A stretch of DNA of 64,000 nucleotides from Elephas maximus indicus (GCF_024166365.1 NC_064838.1:75222001-75286000); one strand, 5' to 3'. Shown: positions 34,200 through 46,568, counted from the stretch's first letter. The notes: generated from the sequence alone by a model not told the origin. A program made the numbers and translations.

Positions 34200-35939
34200 T
34201 TTAATTTGGTTATGTCTGTGCAGGTGGACTGTGCATTCTTTGTTTGTCCATTGTCACGATACTTTTCACCTCCTTGTCCAATGGGTAGGGCCAGTCATTC
34301 TGCTATGGTGCAGCACTGCATGTCCAACTGAAGAGGAGTGACTGGGAAGGGCTGTTTGTGGCATGTACTAAGGCTGACGTGGTGGGTTAAGTACCAGTGC
34401 TGGACAGGTTCTGGTAGGCCATGCTTATGCTGGTCGGTGTGTGATTTTCAGCGCATGGTGCAGTAAAAAGGAAGGAGTGTGGAGGCTGTGATGTGTGAAG
34501 CTAATACGGGTATGGGGAACAGGAAAGAGAGAAGAGAGGAACAGGAGCCAAAAAGAAACAAACAAACAACAAAAAAAAAGAGTGCTAAGGGAGCTTGCTG
34601 TTGGAGTGGAGAGATGAGAAACAGAGAAACGGATAAAATAAAAAAGAAGGAAAATTTGAAAAGAAAATGGAAAAAGAAATAACTATACAAAAATTTGGAA
34701 AAGAAAACCACCCAGAGGTCCCACCAGTTCAGCTGCAAAGACTGAGGAAGTGGCTCCCAGGCTGCACAGTATAGCCTGGCTATAGGAGGTATAGCTGTCA
34801 CACAGAACCAGGTATTCAGGAGAAAGAGAAAGAGGGTAAGTATAGAGATACGAGAGCTGAGAAATGAAGACATACAGAAAGGAAAAAGGAGAGAATAAAA
34901 AAGGAAAAAGACATACCCCCAGGGGCTGAGCAGATTGGGGAAGTGGCTCCTAAGCCAAAGAGTGCAGCACAGCTAAAAGGGGCTTCTAAGCTATGAAAAA
35001 ACAAACAAACAAATGAACAAAACAACACAGAACAAAGCAAAGCCAAAAAAAAAAAAAAAAAAAAAAAACCTCAGCAATCCCACCAGCTTGGTGCTACGAG
35101 CAGAGGGAGTGGTTCCTTGGTTAAGCAGCACTTCACAGCCTTTCAAGAAGAAGCATAGCTGGCAAATGGAGCCAAGAGTTCAAGATGGAGGGATGCTGGG
35201 AGACAGAGAAGAAATGGAAAAAAAGCAACATCAACAAGAGACAAATGGCACTCAGAGAATAAGTAAGTGTGTGGGGGCAGGATGAACACAAGTGGCCCCG
35301 GAACTGAGGCAGTTGCCTCCCTACCAAGGAACTGTGGCCAGTAGGAAGCAGAGGAGGCCGAGAGTGGGGGGTGGGGTAGAATGGTGGGGGTTAGGAAAGC
35401 GTATATCACTGGTTACCAGGTGCTCTGTCTCCTGCTGGGAACTTTGTGAGGTTGCTCTCCTATATTCCTGGTCTGCCGATCTCTGATGTGGGTGGGGTGA
35501 ATCCAAGTGGTATGGACTTTGCTCTGTCCAGTCAGCCGAGCCACTGTAGCCAGCAAAGAAACACAAAGGTAAATCAGCGAGGAACATTTAGGGGGTGCAA
35601 AAGGATATATCATTGATTGCTGGTTGCTCTGTCTCCTTCTGGTAGCTCCACAAAGCAGCTTTCCCATCTTCCCTGTCTGCCAAGCTCTTACAGGTATACA
35701 AGATGGTGAAACTGTGCTGCGTTAGTTGATAGGGCACCTGCGCATGTATCTCACCTCACTCTCTGTTCTCTGTCAGTTTCTTTCTCCATTTGGTGTTTGG
35801 CTAAGTTCTTTATCTCTTCATTTGACATCTCAGGTTCCAGGAATGATGTTTGGCTCTGTTTTACATAGTTTTTTGGGTCTTTGCTGTGGAGAAACAGTGT
35901 GGTGCTTCTGTCTGTGGCTCCATATTGGCCGAAAGTCCA
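34200..35939 (-). promoter_or_regulatory. 5' UTR of the older L1, repeated units
   Basis: Purine-rich on plus. The related blocks ggaagtggctccc (about 34746), ggaagtggctcct (about 34938), ggagtggttcctt (about 35106) and gcagttgcctccc (about 35306) recur every 170-200 bp, suggesting degenerate tandem units. The start (minus) has a ccaatatgg site like the L1 at 1263. Confidence 0.55.
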
Positions 35940-36547
35940 AAATGTTCTTTTTGACGATGAATGCAATGCCATCCCTCTACAGTTTGTCATTCTGGCCTAG
36001 TAAACCATAAGATTATCTCTGTCAAAATGTCCAATACCAATCCATTTCAGTTTACTAATGGCTAGGATCAATTATTATGTATTCCATTTCATTTTTGAAG
36101 ATTTCTAATTTACCTAGATTCATACTTCATACATTCCATGCTCCTATCACTAATGGGTAATTGCAACTGTTTATGCTCATTGTGAGTTGTGCCACATCAG
36201 CAAATGAAGGTCCTGGAAGCTTGAGTCCATCCATGTCATTAAGGTCTACTCTACCTTGAGGTAGCAGCTCTTGCCCAGTCATATTTTGAGCAGCTTCAAG
36301 CCTGAGGGTTCATTTTCTGGCACTATATCAGACAATGTTTTGCTGGTATTCATAAGGTTTTCACTGGCTATTTTTTTTCTTCAGAAGTAGACTCCCAGGT
36401 CCTTCTAAAACTGTCTTAGTCTGGAATTTCAGCTGAAACTTGTCCACTAAGGGTGACCCTACCAGTATTTGAGTACCTGTGGCATAGGTTCCAGCCTCAC
36501 AGCAACATGAAAGCCACTGCATTACCACAAACTGACAAAACATGGAG

Positions 36548-36611
36548 AATTTTTTTTGATTAACTAATGAAATAGTTTTAGAATGTTTGGCTGCTAAAAC
36601 TTAATGCTAGC
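36548..36611. other. M2 module remnant after the RTE
   Basis: gattaactaatgaaatagtt and aatgtttggctgctaaaact align with 10122-10180 in M1 and thus continue the M2 module beyond the RTE. The remainder of M2 (about 2.7 kb compared with M1) is missing to the right. Confidence 0.7.
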
Positions 36612-39600
36612 CGAGTATACTTTCTTTTCTAGTGCACAGGAAACATTCTCTAGGATAGACCACATATTAGGTCATAAAGCAAGCATTTGCAGAATCCAAA
36701 ACATCAAAATATTACAAAGCATCTTCTCAAACTACAAGGCCATAAAAGTAGAAATCAATAAGAGAAAAAGCAGAGGAAAAGTTAAATACTTGGAAACTGA
36801 ACAATACCCTGCTCAAAAAAGACTTGGTTGTAGAAGACATTAAGAAAAGAATAAAGAAATTCAAAGAATCCAGTGAGAATGAAAATACTTCCTATCAGAA
36901 CCTTTGGGAAACAGCATAAGCAGTGCTCAGAGGTCAATTTATATCAATAAATACACACATACAAAAAGAAGAAAGGGCTAAAATCAAAGAACTGTCCCCA
37001 AAACTTGAACAAATAGAAAGAAAGCAAGAAAAAGAAACCGTCAGGCACCAGACAAAAACAAATAGTAAAAATTAGAACAGAATTAAAAATTAGAGAACAG
37101 AAAAACAATTGAAAGAGTTAACAAGATCAAAAGCTGGTTCTTTGAAAAAAAATCAACAAAATTGATAAGCCATTGGCCTCTCTGACTAAAGAAATACAGG
37201 AAAGGAAGCAAATAACCCCAATAAGAAACGAGATGGGCCATATCACAACAGACCCAACTGAAATTAAAAGAATCATATCAGATTACTATGAAAAATTGTA
37301 CTCAAATTTGAAAACCTAGAAGAAATGGAAGAATTCCTAGAAACACACTACCTACCTAAACTAACACAAACAGAAGTAGAACAACTAAATAGACCCATCA
37401 CAAAAAAACAGATTGAAAAAAGACAACACAAAAAAAGAAAATTACAGACCTATATCCCTCATGAACATAGATGCAAAAATCCTCAACAAAATTCCAGCCA
37501 ATAGAATTCAACAACATATCAAAAAAATAATCCACCATGACCAAGTGGGATTTATACCAGGTATGATTTTTTTTTTTTTATGCAAGAATGGTTCAATATT
37601 AGAAAAACAATTAATGTAATCTACCATATAAACGGAAACCCTGGTGGCATAGTGGTTAAGTGCTACGGCTGCTAACCAAAGGGTCAGCAGTTCGAATCTG
37701 CCAGGCGCTCCTTGGGAACTCTATTGGGTGGTTCTACTCTGTCCTAGAGGGTCGCTATGAGTCAGAATTGGCTCAACGGCACTGAGTTTTTTTGTTTTGT
37801 TTTGTTTCACCATATAAATAAAACAAAGACAAGAACCACATGATTTTATCAATTGATGCAGAAAAAGCATATGACAAAGTCCAACACCCATTCATGATAA
37901 AAACTCTCTACAAAATAGGAATAGAAGGAAAATTCCTCAACATAATAAAGAGCATTTATACTAAAAGAACAGCCCATTTCTTCCTTAATGGAGAAATTCT
38001 AAAAACATTCCCCTTAAGAACAGGAACCAGACAAAGATTCCCTTTATCACCACTCTTATTCAACACTGTGCTAGAGGTCCTAACCAGAGCAATTAGCCTG
38101 GATAAAGAAACAAGGGGTATCCAGATTGGTAAGGAAGAAGTAAAAGTACCTCCGTTTGCAGATGACATGATCTTATACACAGAAAATCTTAAAGAATCCT
38201 CAAAAAAAAAAAAAAAAAAAAAACCTGAAAATAATAGAAGAGTTCAGCAGAGTATCAGGTTACAAGATCAACACACAAAAATCAGTTAGATTCATCTGCA
38301 CCAATAAAAAGAACGTTGAAGAGGAAATCACCAAATCAATTCCATTCACTTTAGCCCTGAAGAAGATAAAATATTTAGGAATAAATCTTACCAAGCATGT
38401 AAAAGACCTATACAAAGAAAACTACAAAGTACTAGTGCAAGAAACCAAAAGGGACCTACATAAGTGGAAAAACATACCTTGCTCAAGGATAGGAAGACTT
38501 AACATTGTAAAAATATCTATTCTACCAAAAGCCATGTATATATACAATGCAATTCTGATCAAATTCCAAAGACATTTTTTAATGAGCTGGAGAAACAAAT
38601 CACCAACTTCATATGAAAGGGAAAAAAGCCCTGATTAAGTAAAAAAAAAAAAAAAAGTAAAGCATTACTGAAAAAGAAGAACAAAGTAGGAGGCCTTACT
38701 CTTCCTGATTTTTGAAACTATTATACTGCCATAGTAGTTAAAACAGCCTGGTACTGGTACAAAAACAGACACATAGACCAATGGAATAGAATTGAGAATC
38801 CAGGCATAAATCCATCCACATATGAGCAGCTGATATTTGACAAAGGCCCAGTGTCAGTTAACTGGTGAAAAGATAGTCTTTTTCACAAACGGCACTGGCA
38901 TAACTGGATATCCACCTGCAAAAAAATGAAACAAGACCCATACCACCATGCACAAAAACTAACTCCAAATGCATCAAAGACCTAAACATAAAGTCTAAAA
39001 TGATAAAGATCATGGAAGAAAAAATAAGGACAACATTAGGAGCCCTAATTCAAGGCATAAACAGAATACAAAACATTACCAAAAATGACGAAGAGAAACC
39101 AGAAAACTGGGAGCTAATAAAAGTCAAACATCTATCCTCATCTAAAGACTTCACCAAAAGAGTAAAAAGACCACCTACAGACTGGGAAAAATTTTCAACT
39201 ACTGTATCTCCGACCAGCACCTGATCTCCAAAATCTGCATGATTCTGCTAAAACTCAACCACAAAAAGACAAACAACTCAAAGAAAAAATGGGCAAAGGA
39301 TATGAACACGCACTTCACTGAAGAAGACATTCAGGCGGCTAACAGATACATGAGGAAATGCTCTCTATCATTAGCCATTAGAGAAATAAAAATCAGAACT
39401 AAAATAAGATTCCATCTCACTCCAACAAAGCTGGCATTAATCCAAAAAACACAAAATAATAAATGTTGGAGAGGCTGAGGAGAGATTGGAACACTTATAC
39501 ACTACTGGTGGGAATGTAAAATGGCACTACCACTTTGGAAATCGAGTTGGCACTTCCTTAAAAAAGCTAGAAATAGAACTAGCATACTATCTAGCAATCC

Positions 39601-39905
39601 CACCCCTTGGAATATATCCTAGAGATAAGAGCCCTTACACGAACAGATATATGCACACCCATGTTTATTGCAGCACTGTTTACAATAGCAAAAAGATGGA
39701 AGCAACCAAGGTGCCCATCAACGGATGAATGGATAAATAAATTATGGTATATTCACACAATGGAATACTACGCATCAATAAAGAACAGAGATGAATCTGT
39801 GAAACATTTCATCATGTGGAGGAATGGAGGAACCTGGAAGGCATTACGCTGAGGGAAATTAGTCAGATGCAAAAGGACAAATATTGTATAAGACCACTAT
39901 TATAA
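36612..39905 (+). pseudogene. L1 ORF2 fragment, inactivated
   Basis: In order: endonuclease end (about 36612-36900), linker, RT ([20 protein letters not shown] at about 37456; [13 protein letters not shown] at about 38153), and C-terminal region. The block between the linker and SLMNID, including the usual [14 protein letters not shown], is deleted near 37415. A TGA at 39476-39478 replaces a Cys codon, exactly as in the L1 at 1263. The family stop is TAA at 39903. Confidence 0.85.
37633..37808 (+). mobile_element. young AfroSINE with 10-bp target duplication
   Basis: Near-canonical sequence (gaaaccctggtggcatagtg, ggtcagcagttcgaatctgc) flanked by perfect ACCATATAAA repeats (37623-37632, 37809-37818). 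CpGs are better preserved than in the other SINEs of the window, pointing to a later insertion. Confidence 0.95.
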
Positions 39906-40937
39906 GATCTTGAGAAATAGTTTAAACTGAGAAGAAAACATTCTTTTGTGGTTACCAGAGGAGGGTGGGAGGGAGGGTAGGAGAGGTTTATTTACTGATT
40001 AGATAGTAGACAAGAACCACTTTAGGTGAAAGGAAGGACAACACTCAATACAGGGGAGGTCAGCAAAACTGGACTAAACCAAAAGCAAAGAAGTTTCCTG
40101 AATAAACTGAATGCTTCTAAGGTTAATGAAGCAGGGGCAGGTGTTTGGGGACCATGGTTTCAGGGGACATCTAAGTCAATTGGCATAATAAAATCTATTA
40201 AGAAAAAATTCTGCATCCCACTTTAAAGAGCAGCGTCTGGGGTCTTAAATGCTAGCAAGCAGCCATCTAAGATGCATCAGTGAGTCTCAACCCACCTGGA
40301 TCAAAGAAGAATGAAGAACACCAAGGACACAAGGTAATAAAGAGCCCAAGACACAGAAAATGCTACATGAACCAGAGACTATATTATCCTGAGACCAGAA
40401 GGTCTAGATGGTGCCTGGCCACAACCCATGACTGCCCTAACAGGGAACACAGCAGAGTATCACTGAGGGAGCAGGGAAACAGTGGGATATAGACCTCAAA
40501 TTCTCATAAAAAGACCAGACTTAAAGTTTTGACTGAGACTAGAAGGACTCCGTTGGTCTTGGCCCCCAGACTTTCTGTTGGCCCAGGACAAGAACCATTC
40601 CAGAAGCCAGCTCATCAGACATGGATTGGACTGGACAATGGTTAGTAGAGGGATGCTGGTGAGGAGTGAGCTACTTGGATCTGGTGGACACTGGAGATTA
40701 TGTTGGGACCTCCTGCCTGGAGGGGAGATGGTGGGGTAGAGGGGCTTAGAAGCTGACAAAATGGACAGGAAAAGAGAGAGTGGAAGGAGGGAGCAGGCTG
40801 TCTCATTGGGGGGAGTGTAATTGGGAGTACGTAGCAAGGTATATATAAGTTTTTATGTGAGAGACTGACTTGATTTGTAAACTTTCATTTAAAGCCCAAC
40901 AAAAATTATATAAAAAAAAGAGCAGAAAAAAAAAAAA

Positions 40938-41275
40938 ATAGAAGAAAAACACAGTGGGAGGCCTCACTCTACCTGATTTTAGAACCTATTATACAGCCAT
41001 AGGAGTCAAAACAGCCTGGTACTGGTACAACAACAGACACATAGACCAATGGAATAGAATTGAGAATCCAGGCATAAATCTATCCACATATGACCAGCTG
41101 ACATTTGACAAAGGCCCAAAGTCATTTAATTGGGGAACAGACAGTCTCTTTAACAAATGGTGCTTGCGTGACTGGATACCCATCTGCAAAAAAATGAAAC
41201 AAGATCATACCTCACACCATGCACAACTAACTCAAAACAGATCAAAGACATAAACATAAAGTCTAAAACGATAAA
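40938..41275 (+). mobile_element. second L1 ORF2 fragment
   Basis: It repeats the ORF2 region [14 protein letters not shown] to CKKMKQD, already present once at 38680-38930, so it comes from a separate insertion placed directly behind the first L1's poly(A). It has no own 3' end. It stops at aaaacgataaa where rearranged RTE begins. Confidence 0.85.
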
Positions 41276-41842
41276 CATCTCAATTGATATTCCATCAATT
41301 CTTGGAGCCCTGTTTTTTGCCAATGCCTTCAGACCAGCTTAGACTTCTTCCTTCAGTACTATTGGTTCCTGATAATATGCTTCCTCTTGAAATGGTTGAA
41401 CACCGACTAATTCTTTTTGGCATAATGACTCTGTGTATTCCTTCCATCTTCTTTTGATGCTTCCTGCGTCGTTTAATATTTTCCCCAAAGAATCCTTCAC
41501 CATCGCAACTCGAGGCTTGAATTTTTTCTTCAGTGTTTCCAGCTTGAGAAACGCCGATCGTGTTCTTCCCTTTTGGTTTTCTGTCTCCAGCTCTTTGCAC
41601 ATGTCATTATAATACTTTACTTTCTCTTGCCACCCTTTGAAATCTTCTGTTCAGTTCTTTTACTTCATCAATTCTTCCTTTTGCTTTAGCTGCTCGAAGT
41701 TTGAGAGCAAGTTTCAGAGTCTCCTCTGACATCCATCTTGGTCTTTTCTTTCTTTCCTGTCTTTTCAATGGCATCTTGCTTTCTTCGTGGATGATGTCCT
41801 TGATGTCTTTCCACAACTCATCTGGTCTTCGGTCACTAGTGT
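41273..41842 (-). mobile_element. RTE segment, inverted part
   Basis: On minus it encodes the RTE linker (DELWKDIKDIIHEESKM, KKRPRWMSEETLKLALKLR) and the start of the RT region. Its first 309 bases (41273-41581) are the reverse complement of 41877-42185. Confidence 0.88.
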
Positions 41843-41876
41843 CCCTATTTTTTTCTTCTGTGATCTTTATCGTTTG

Positions 41877-43622
41877 GAAAACCAACAGGGAAGAACACGC
41901 TTGGCATTTCTCAAGCTGAAAGAACTGAAGAAGAAATTCAAGCCTCAAGTTGCGATAGTGAAGGATTCTTTGGGGAAAATATTAAATGACGCAGGAAGCA
42001 TCAAAAGAAGATGGAAGGAATACACAGAGTCATTATACCAAAAAGAATTAGTCGGTGTTCAACCATTTCAAGAGGAAGCATATGATCAGGAACCAATAGT
42101 ACTGAAGGAAGAAGTCTGAGCTGCTCTGAAGGCATTGACAAAAAACAGGGCTCCAGGAATTGATGGAATATCAATTGAGATGTTTCAACAAACAGATGCA
42201 GCACTGGAGGTACTCACTCATCTATGCCAAGAAATATGGAAGACAGCTTCCTGGCCACCTGACTGGAAGAGATCCATATTTTTGCCTATTCCCAAGAAAG
42301 GTGATCCAACCGAATGTGGAAATTATAGAACAATATCAATAATATCACATGCAAGCAAAATGTTGCTGAAGATCATTCAAAAATGGCTGCAGCAGTATAT
42401 CAACAGATAACTGCCAGAAATTCAGGCCAGTTTCAGAAGAGGACGTGGAACCAGGGATATCATTGCTAATGTCAGATGGATCCTGGCTGAAAGCAGAGAA
42501 TACCAGAAGGACGCTTACCAGTGTTTTATTGACTATGCAAAGGCATTTGTCTGTGTGGATAATAACAAAATTTATGGAGAACATTGTGAAGAATAGGAAT
42601 TCCAGAACACTTAATTATGCTCATGAGGAACCTATACCTAGATCAAGAGGCAGTTGTTTGGACAGTACAAGGGGATACTGATTGGTTTAAAGTTAGGAAA
42701 GGTGTGCGTCAGGGTTGTGTTCTTTCACCATACCTATTCAATCTGTATGCTAAACAAATAATACAAGAAGTTGGATTGTATGAAGAAGAATGGGGCATCA
42801 GGATTGGAGGAAGACTCATTAACAACCTGCGTTAGGTAGATGACACAACCTGGCTTGCTGAAAGTGAAGAGGACTTGAAGCACTTACTAGTGAAGCTCAA
42901 AGACCACAGCCTTCAGTACAGGTTGCACCTCAACACACACACAAAAAAAAACCCAAAAATCCTCACAACTGGACCAAAGAGCAACATCATGATAAAGGCA
43001 TAAAAGACTGGCATTGTCAAAGATTTCATTTTACTTGGATCCACAATCAACCGCCATGGAACCAGCAGTCGAGGAATCAAAAGACGCATTGCATTGGGTA
43101 AATCTGATGCAAAGGACCTCTTCAAAGTGTTGAAGAGCAAAGATGTCATCTTGAAGACTAAGATGCACCTGACCCAAGCCATGGTATTTGCAATCGCATC
43201 ATATGCATGTGAAAGCTGGACAATGAATAAGGAAGACCGAAGAAGAATTGACGCCTTTGAATTGTGGTGTTAACGAAGAATGTTGAATATACCACGGACT
43301 GCCAAAAGAACGAACAAATCTGTCTTAGATGAAGTACAACCAGAAAGCTTCTTAGAAGCAAGGACTGCAAGACTGCATCTTACCTATATTGGACATGTTG
43401 TCAGGAGGGATCAGTCCCTGGAGAAGAACATCATGCTTGGCAGAGTACAGGGTCAGTGGAAAAGAGGAAGACCCTTAACAAGGTGGATTGACATACTGGC
43501 TGCAACAATGGGCTCAGGCATAACAACGATTGTAAGGATGGCTCAGGACAGGGCAGTGTTTCATTCTGTAGTCATAGGGTCGCTATGAGTAGGAACTGAC
43601 TCAATGGCACCTAACAACAACA
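41877..43622 (+). mobile_element. RTE segment, forward part to 3' end
   Basis: Contains RT blocks (APGIDGISIEMFQQ; WKRSIFLPIPKKGDPTECGNYR; IDYAKAF; VRQGCVLSPYLFNLY) and the C-terminal EARTARLHLTYIGHVVRRDQ, ending in tggcacctaacaacaacaac. The RT active-site block reads stop-VDD instead of YADD, and there are several other stops. It ends exactly where the N2 module begins. Confidence 0.88.
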
Positions 43623-46069
43623 ACATTTCCCTTATAATCAGGAAACACATTTCTGTGCATGGGGCTAAAGTTTCGGCAGAGCTTCTAGACTCAGATTAGG
43701 AAGAAGCAAGGATGCAGAAGACCCTCAGTGAAATGGATTGGCACAATAGCCACAACAATGGACTCCAACATGCCAGTGATCGCGAAGATGATTCAGGACC
43801 AAGCAATATTTTGTTCTGCTGTACATAAAATCTACATGAGTGGAGTAAACTCACAGCAACTATCTATCTCTATTTTCTGCTATCAGGTTGGCTGGTTAGG
43901 ATTGATGGAATACATGGTAAGATCAATAAAATTGGAGATCATGAGAACAATCTCACACTTCTTTTGCTCATGAATAATTATTATGTCCTAGGCGATGTTT
44001 GTGGGATATCATGTCAGTGTATGACCTAGTCTGTGAACCCTCAAACGTTGTGTGGTTGGAGGCACTGTGAAGACAGAAGGCACAATCTATATCTGAAGTA
44101 TTTATCATTTCAATCTATATATGAAGAATTTTTCATTTCCAGTAAGTTTTTTATACTTAAGGTCACAGACCAAATTAAAGTTGCTAGTTATCTAACTTTA
44201 AAACAGGAAGATTATCCTGCATTATCCAGATAAGATCAACGTAATTACAAGCATCCTTAAAGTCAGAAGAGAGAGGCAGAAGAGAAAGAGGAAGATGTGG
44301 TAATGGAAGATTTTCAAAGATATGCAATGTGGTTGACTTTGAAGATTCATGAAGGGGATCATGAGACAGGATACATAGGTGACCTCTAGAATCTGGAAAA
44401 GCCTGGAGCCTCTAAAAGAAACACAACCATACTGACACCTTGATTTTAGCCCAGTGAGAACTATGTCAGACTTCCAACCCAGAGAACTTTTAAACCATTA
44501 CATTTATGGTAATTTGTTAGAGCAACACTAGAAAACTGATACAACACCTTAAAGCATACACTTTAAGGATCCAGCTCTGGGTCCCCTTGCCAGGACATCA
44601 AATTGTAAGTCAATGTTAAGTGTCCTCATGTCAAAAACTTTTCCATCTCCGGACTTATGTTCTGTCCTCCTATGTTAACACCTTCAAGATTAACTCCCAT
44701 AGTAAAGTGTTTCCCCGTTTCTCACCGTACATATTAGCTAGGTACTGCAATTCCTGCATGTAAATCATTTCTAAAAGAGTGAGGATTGTACTTTCCTGCC
44801 TTGGCTCACCTGACAATTGTCTCTGGTTAGTTATTTGGAAGTAATAAGGCACTGGTTTCTGGGTAAGGGATATAGGACAAAGCGCTGGATGAGAACAAAT
44901 ACCATCGCAAGACAACTGCTTCATGTGAGATGATTGCATGGGATCAAGCCAAGGAAGACTGGTCTACCCTCACGTGGGAGAGTTAACCCAGAGTATTTGA
45001 AATAATTTTGGAGTTCATGGTCTTCACCATTCCCCATAAAGATTGCCATATTTTGGCTCTCAGAATTTCATTCTGTCACTATCAGGACACTGATTTCAAC
45101 AAAGGAAGTTCGTTTAAGCTGCACCTGCAGTCTTCTTTGTAGTTTTGCCACTTTTTTTTTTTTTTTTTTTGTCAAATCCTTTCCCTAATCTAGAGCACAA
45201 TCTCTCCCTGGAGCAGATATGGTGACATTGGTAGCAGGGGCTCTATATTGAGTGCATGTCCTGGAGACATAATAGATGTAGCGTTTCTGGGTGGGGTTCT
45301 AATCTGGATCCAATACACACTCCTTTTTTAATCTTTTCCTTACCTTGAAATAGAAGAAAACACCAGCTAAAACCTGACAACCGGAATCTACTACTATGCC
45401 AATTTTTCAGTAGCATAAGAACTATAGCTTCTATAATCAGTAGTAAACTACCTGTGGTGGAATTCACCTTGAAATTCATGTAATCAAAAAAAAAAAATAG
45501 TGATGTGTATTTGTCATTGTAGTTCATGGTAGAATCCACAGCTTCCACATCCACACAGAAAAGTAGATGGTCATTTTCTCAAGATAAAGAAATGCTAAAG
45601 CTCTTGATACAATAAAATCGGTACAAATTTAACAGATGTAATACACCTTGGTACAAAAAAATAGAAACAGAAGATTCAAACACAAATACTTATTTAAATT
45701 TTCTTTATTGATAAAAATACAAATAAGAAATTAAATTGAAGTTAGCTTTTTAATGATCATATAATTGGAGATTCTGGTGCTAGATGGACAGTGACAAAAG
45801 TTGGCTTCTACCTCCACTGCAGAAACATACCTTTCATATAATAGTTTCAATCCTCTCTACTCAAGTTATCCTCTTCTCTGGATTATATTGAAAACTCACT
45901 AAATTTTTCTATCAGTGACGTATATATTTCTGTTTCAAAGCCCGAAAATTCTCCTGTGGCTTATCTATTCCATTTTGAAACGAGAAAATCTACTAGGCTT
46001 GGGACATAAGCAAATTAAATGTGAACTATAATAGCAATAAAAACAAAACAAAAAAACATCAAATAAACA

Positions 46070-46235
46070 AAAAATCCTTTGCCATTGAGTTGATTCTGAC
46101 TCATGGCAACTCCAAGTGTTACAGAGAACTGTTCCATAGGATTTTTTGCTATAATCTTTATGGAACTAGATTCTCCAGGCATTACTTTCTTAGCTTTCCT
46201 GGATGGGTTAGAACTGTAAGCCGTATCTGAATAGT
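46070..46235 (-). mobile_element. older AfroSINE, N2 copy
   Basis: ccattgagttgattctgact at the tail side and the block agattctccaggcatt match the N1 element at 15390-15575, in the same place relative to the OR exon. Confidence 0.65.
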
Positions 46236-46568
46236 CCAGCCACACCTGAAAACAGCATGAAAAAGGAGAAAGAAAATGCCAGATCAAAACCACAAGTCAT
46301 TCTGAGGATCCAGAAGAGGCAGAGATAAGTAGTGAAAAACCTACGACCAAGGGCCTTTCATACCTGTTTGTACCTTGTGTTTTTCTTTCTCTACATGAAA
46401 TTGACTCAACCTTAACCAGCATATGTTTTCGTATTGTCTATTTTCTTGAAAAAATTAGATGACATTGCCCCAAATAGGATTCCATTAAATACACAATAAG
46501 AAGGTAATATTCTCTTTTGAATTCTCCCAGGTCAATCAAAATTTTGAAAAAGGATTTGAAACTTCCAT

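Larger units (their letters stand above)
25247..35939 (-). mobile_element. full-length L1 inserted in the RTE (older subfamily)
   Basis: The minus-strand L1 3' end is at about 25249 and the 5' end (ccaatatggagcc on minus) at about 35939. The target duplication AAATGTTCTTTTT is at 25234-25246 and 35940-35952. Its 3' UTR is split by another L1 (25631-28119). Its own length is about 8.2 kb. The parts in order on plus are 3' UTR (25249-25630 and 28132-28700), ORF2 (about 28700-32670), ORF1 (about 33100-34190) and 5' UTR (34200-35939). All coding parts are heavily mutated, and its ORF2 carries an AfroSINE. Confidence 0.85.
22468..36547 (-). mobile_element. near full-length RTE, split by nested L1 and SINE
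   Basis: The minus-strand RTE 3' end is at 22468 and its 5' end near 36547. Flanking direct repeats (AAT-T-run-GATT at 22456-22467 and 36548-36561) frame it within the M2 module. RTE sequence runs 22468-25233, is interrupted by a 10.7-kb L1, and resumes at 35953. Net of insertions it is about 3.2 kb, close to a complete RTE. The endonuclease domain (TSPDGIHRNKIKPISGNRRW, minus, near 24830) and the RT/C-terminal blocks are present but split by many frameshifts and stops. Confidence 0.85.
36612..40935 (+). mobile_element. 5'-truncated L1 inserted in M2
   Basis: Starts inside the endonuclease domain (KYTFFSSAQETFSRIDHILG) and continues through RT, the C-terminal region and 3' UTR to an A-rich end (40913-40935). 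Closely related to the L1 at 1263. It has an AfroSINE insertion (37633-37808), a deletion of RT codons near 37415 and three long homopolymer tracts. Confidence 0.9.

Noticed and set aside
34448-34873. 141-codon minus-strand open frame with Phe-rich runs
   Set aside because: Falls in the 5' UTR of the older L1 and reads the complement of purine-rich DNA; no domain.
41273-41880. Simple twin priming as an explanation for the inverted RTE
   Set aside because: The inverted part carries L1 target sequence at its inner end and 309 bp are present twice, which twin priming alone does not produce.
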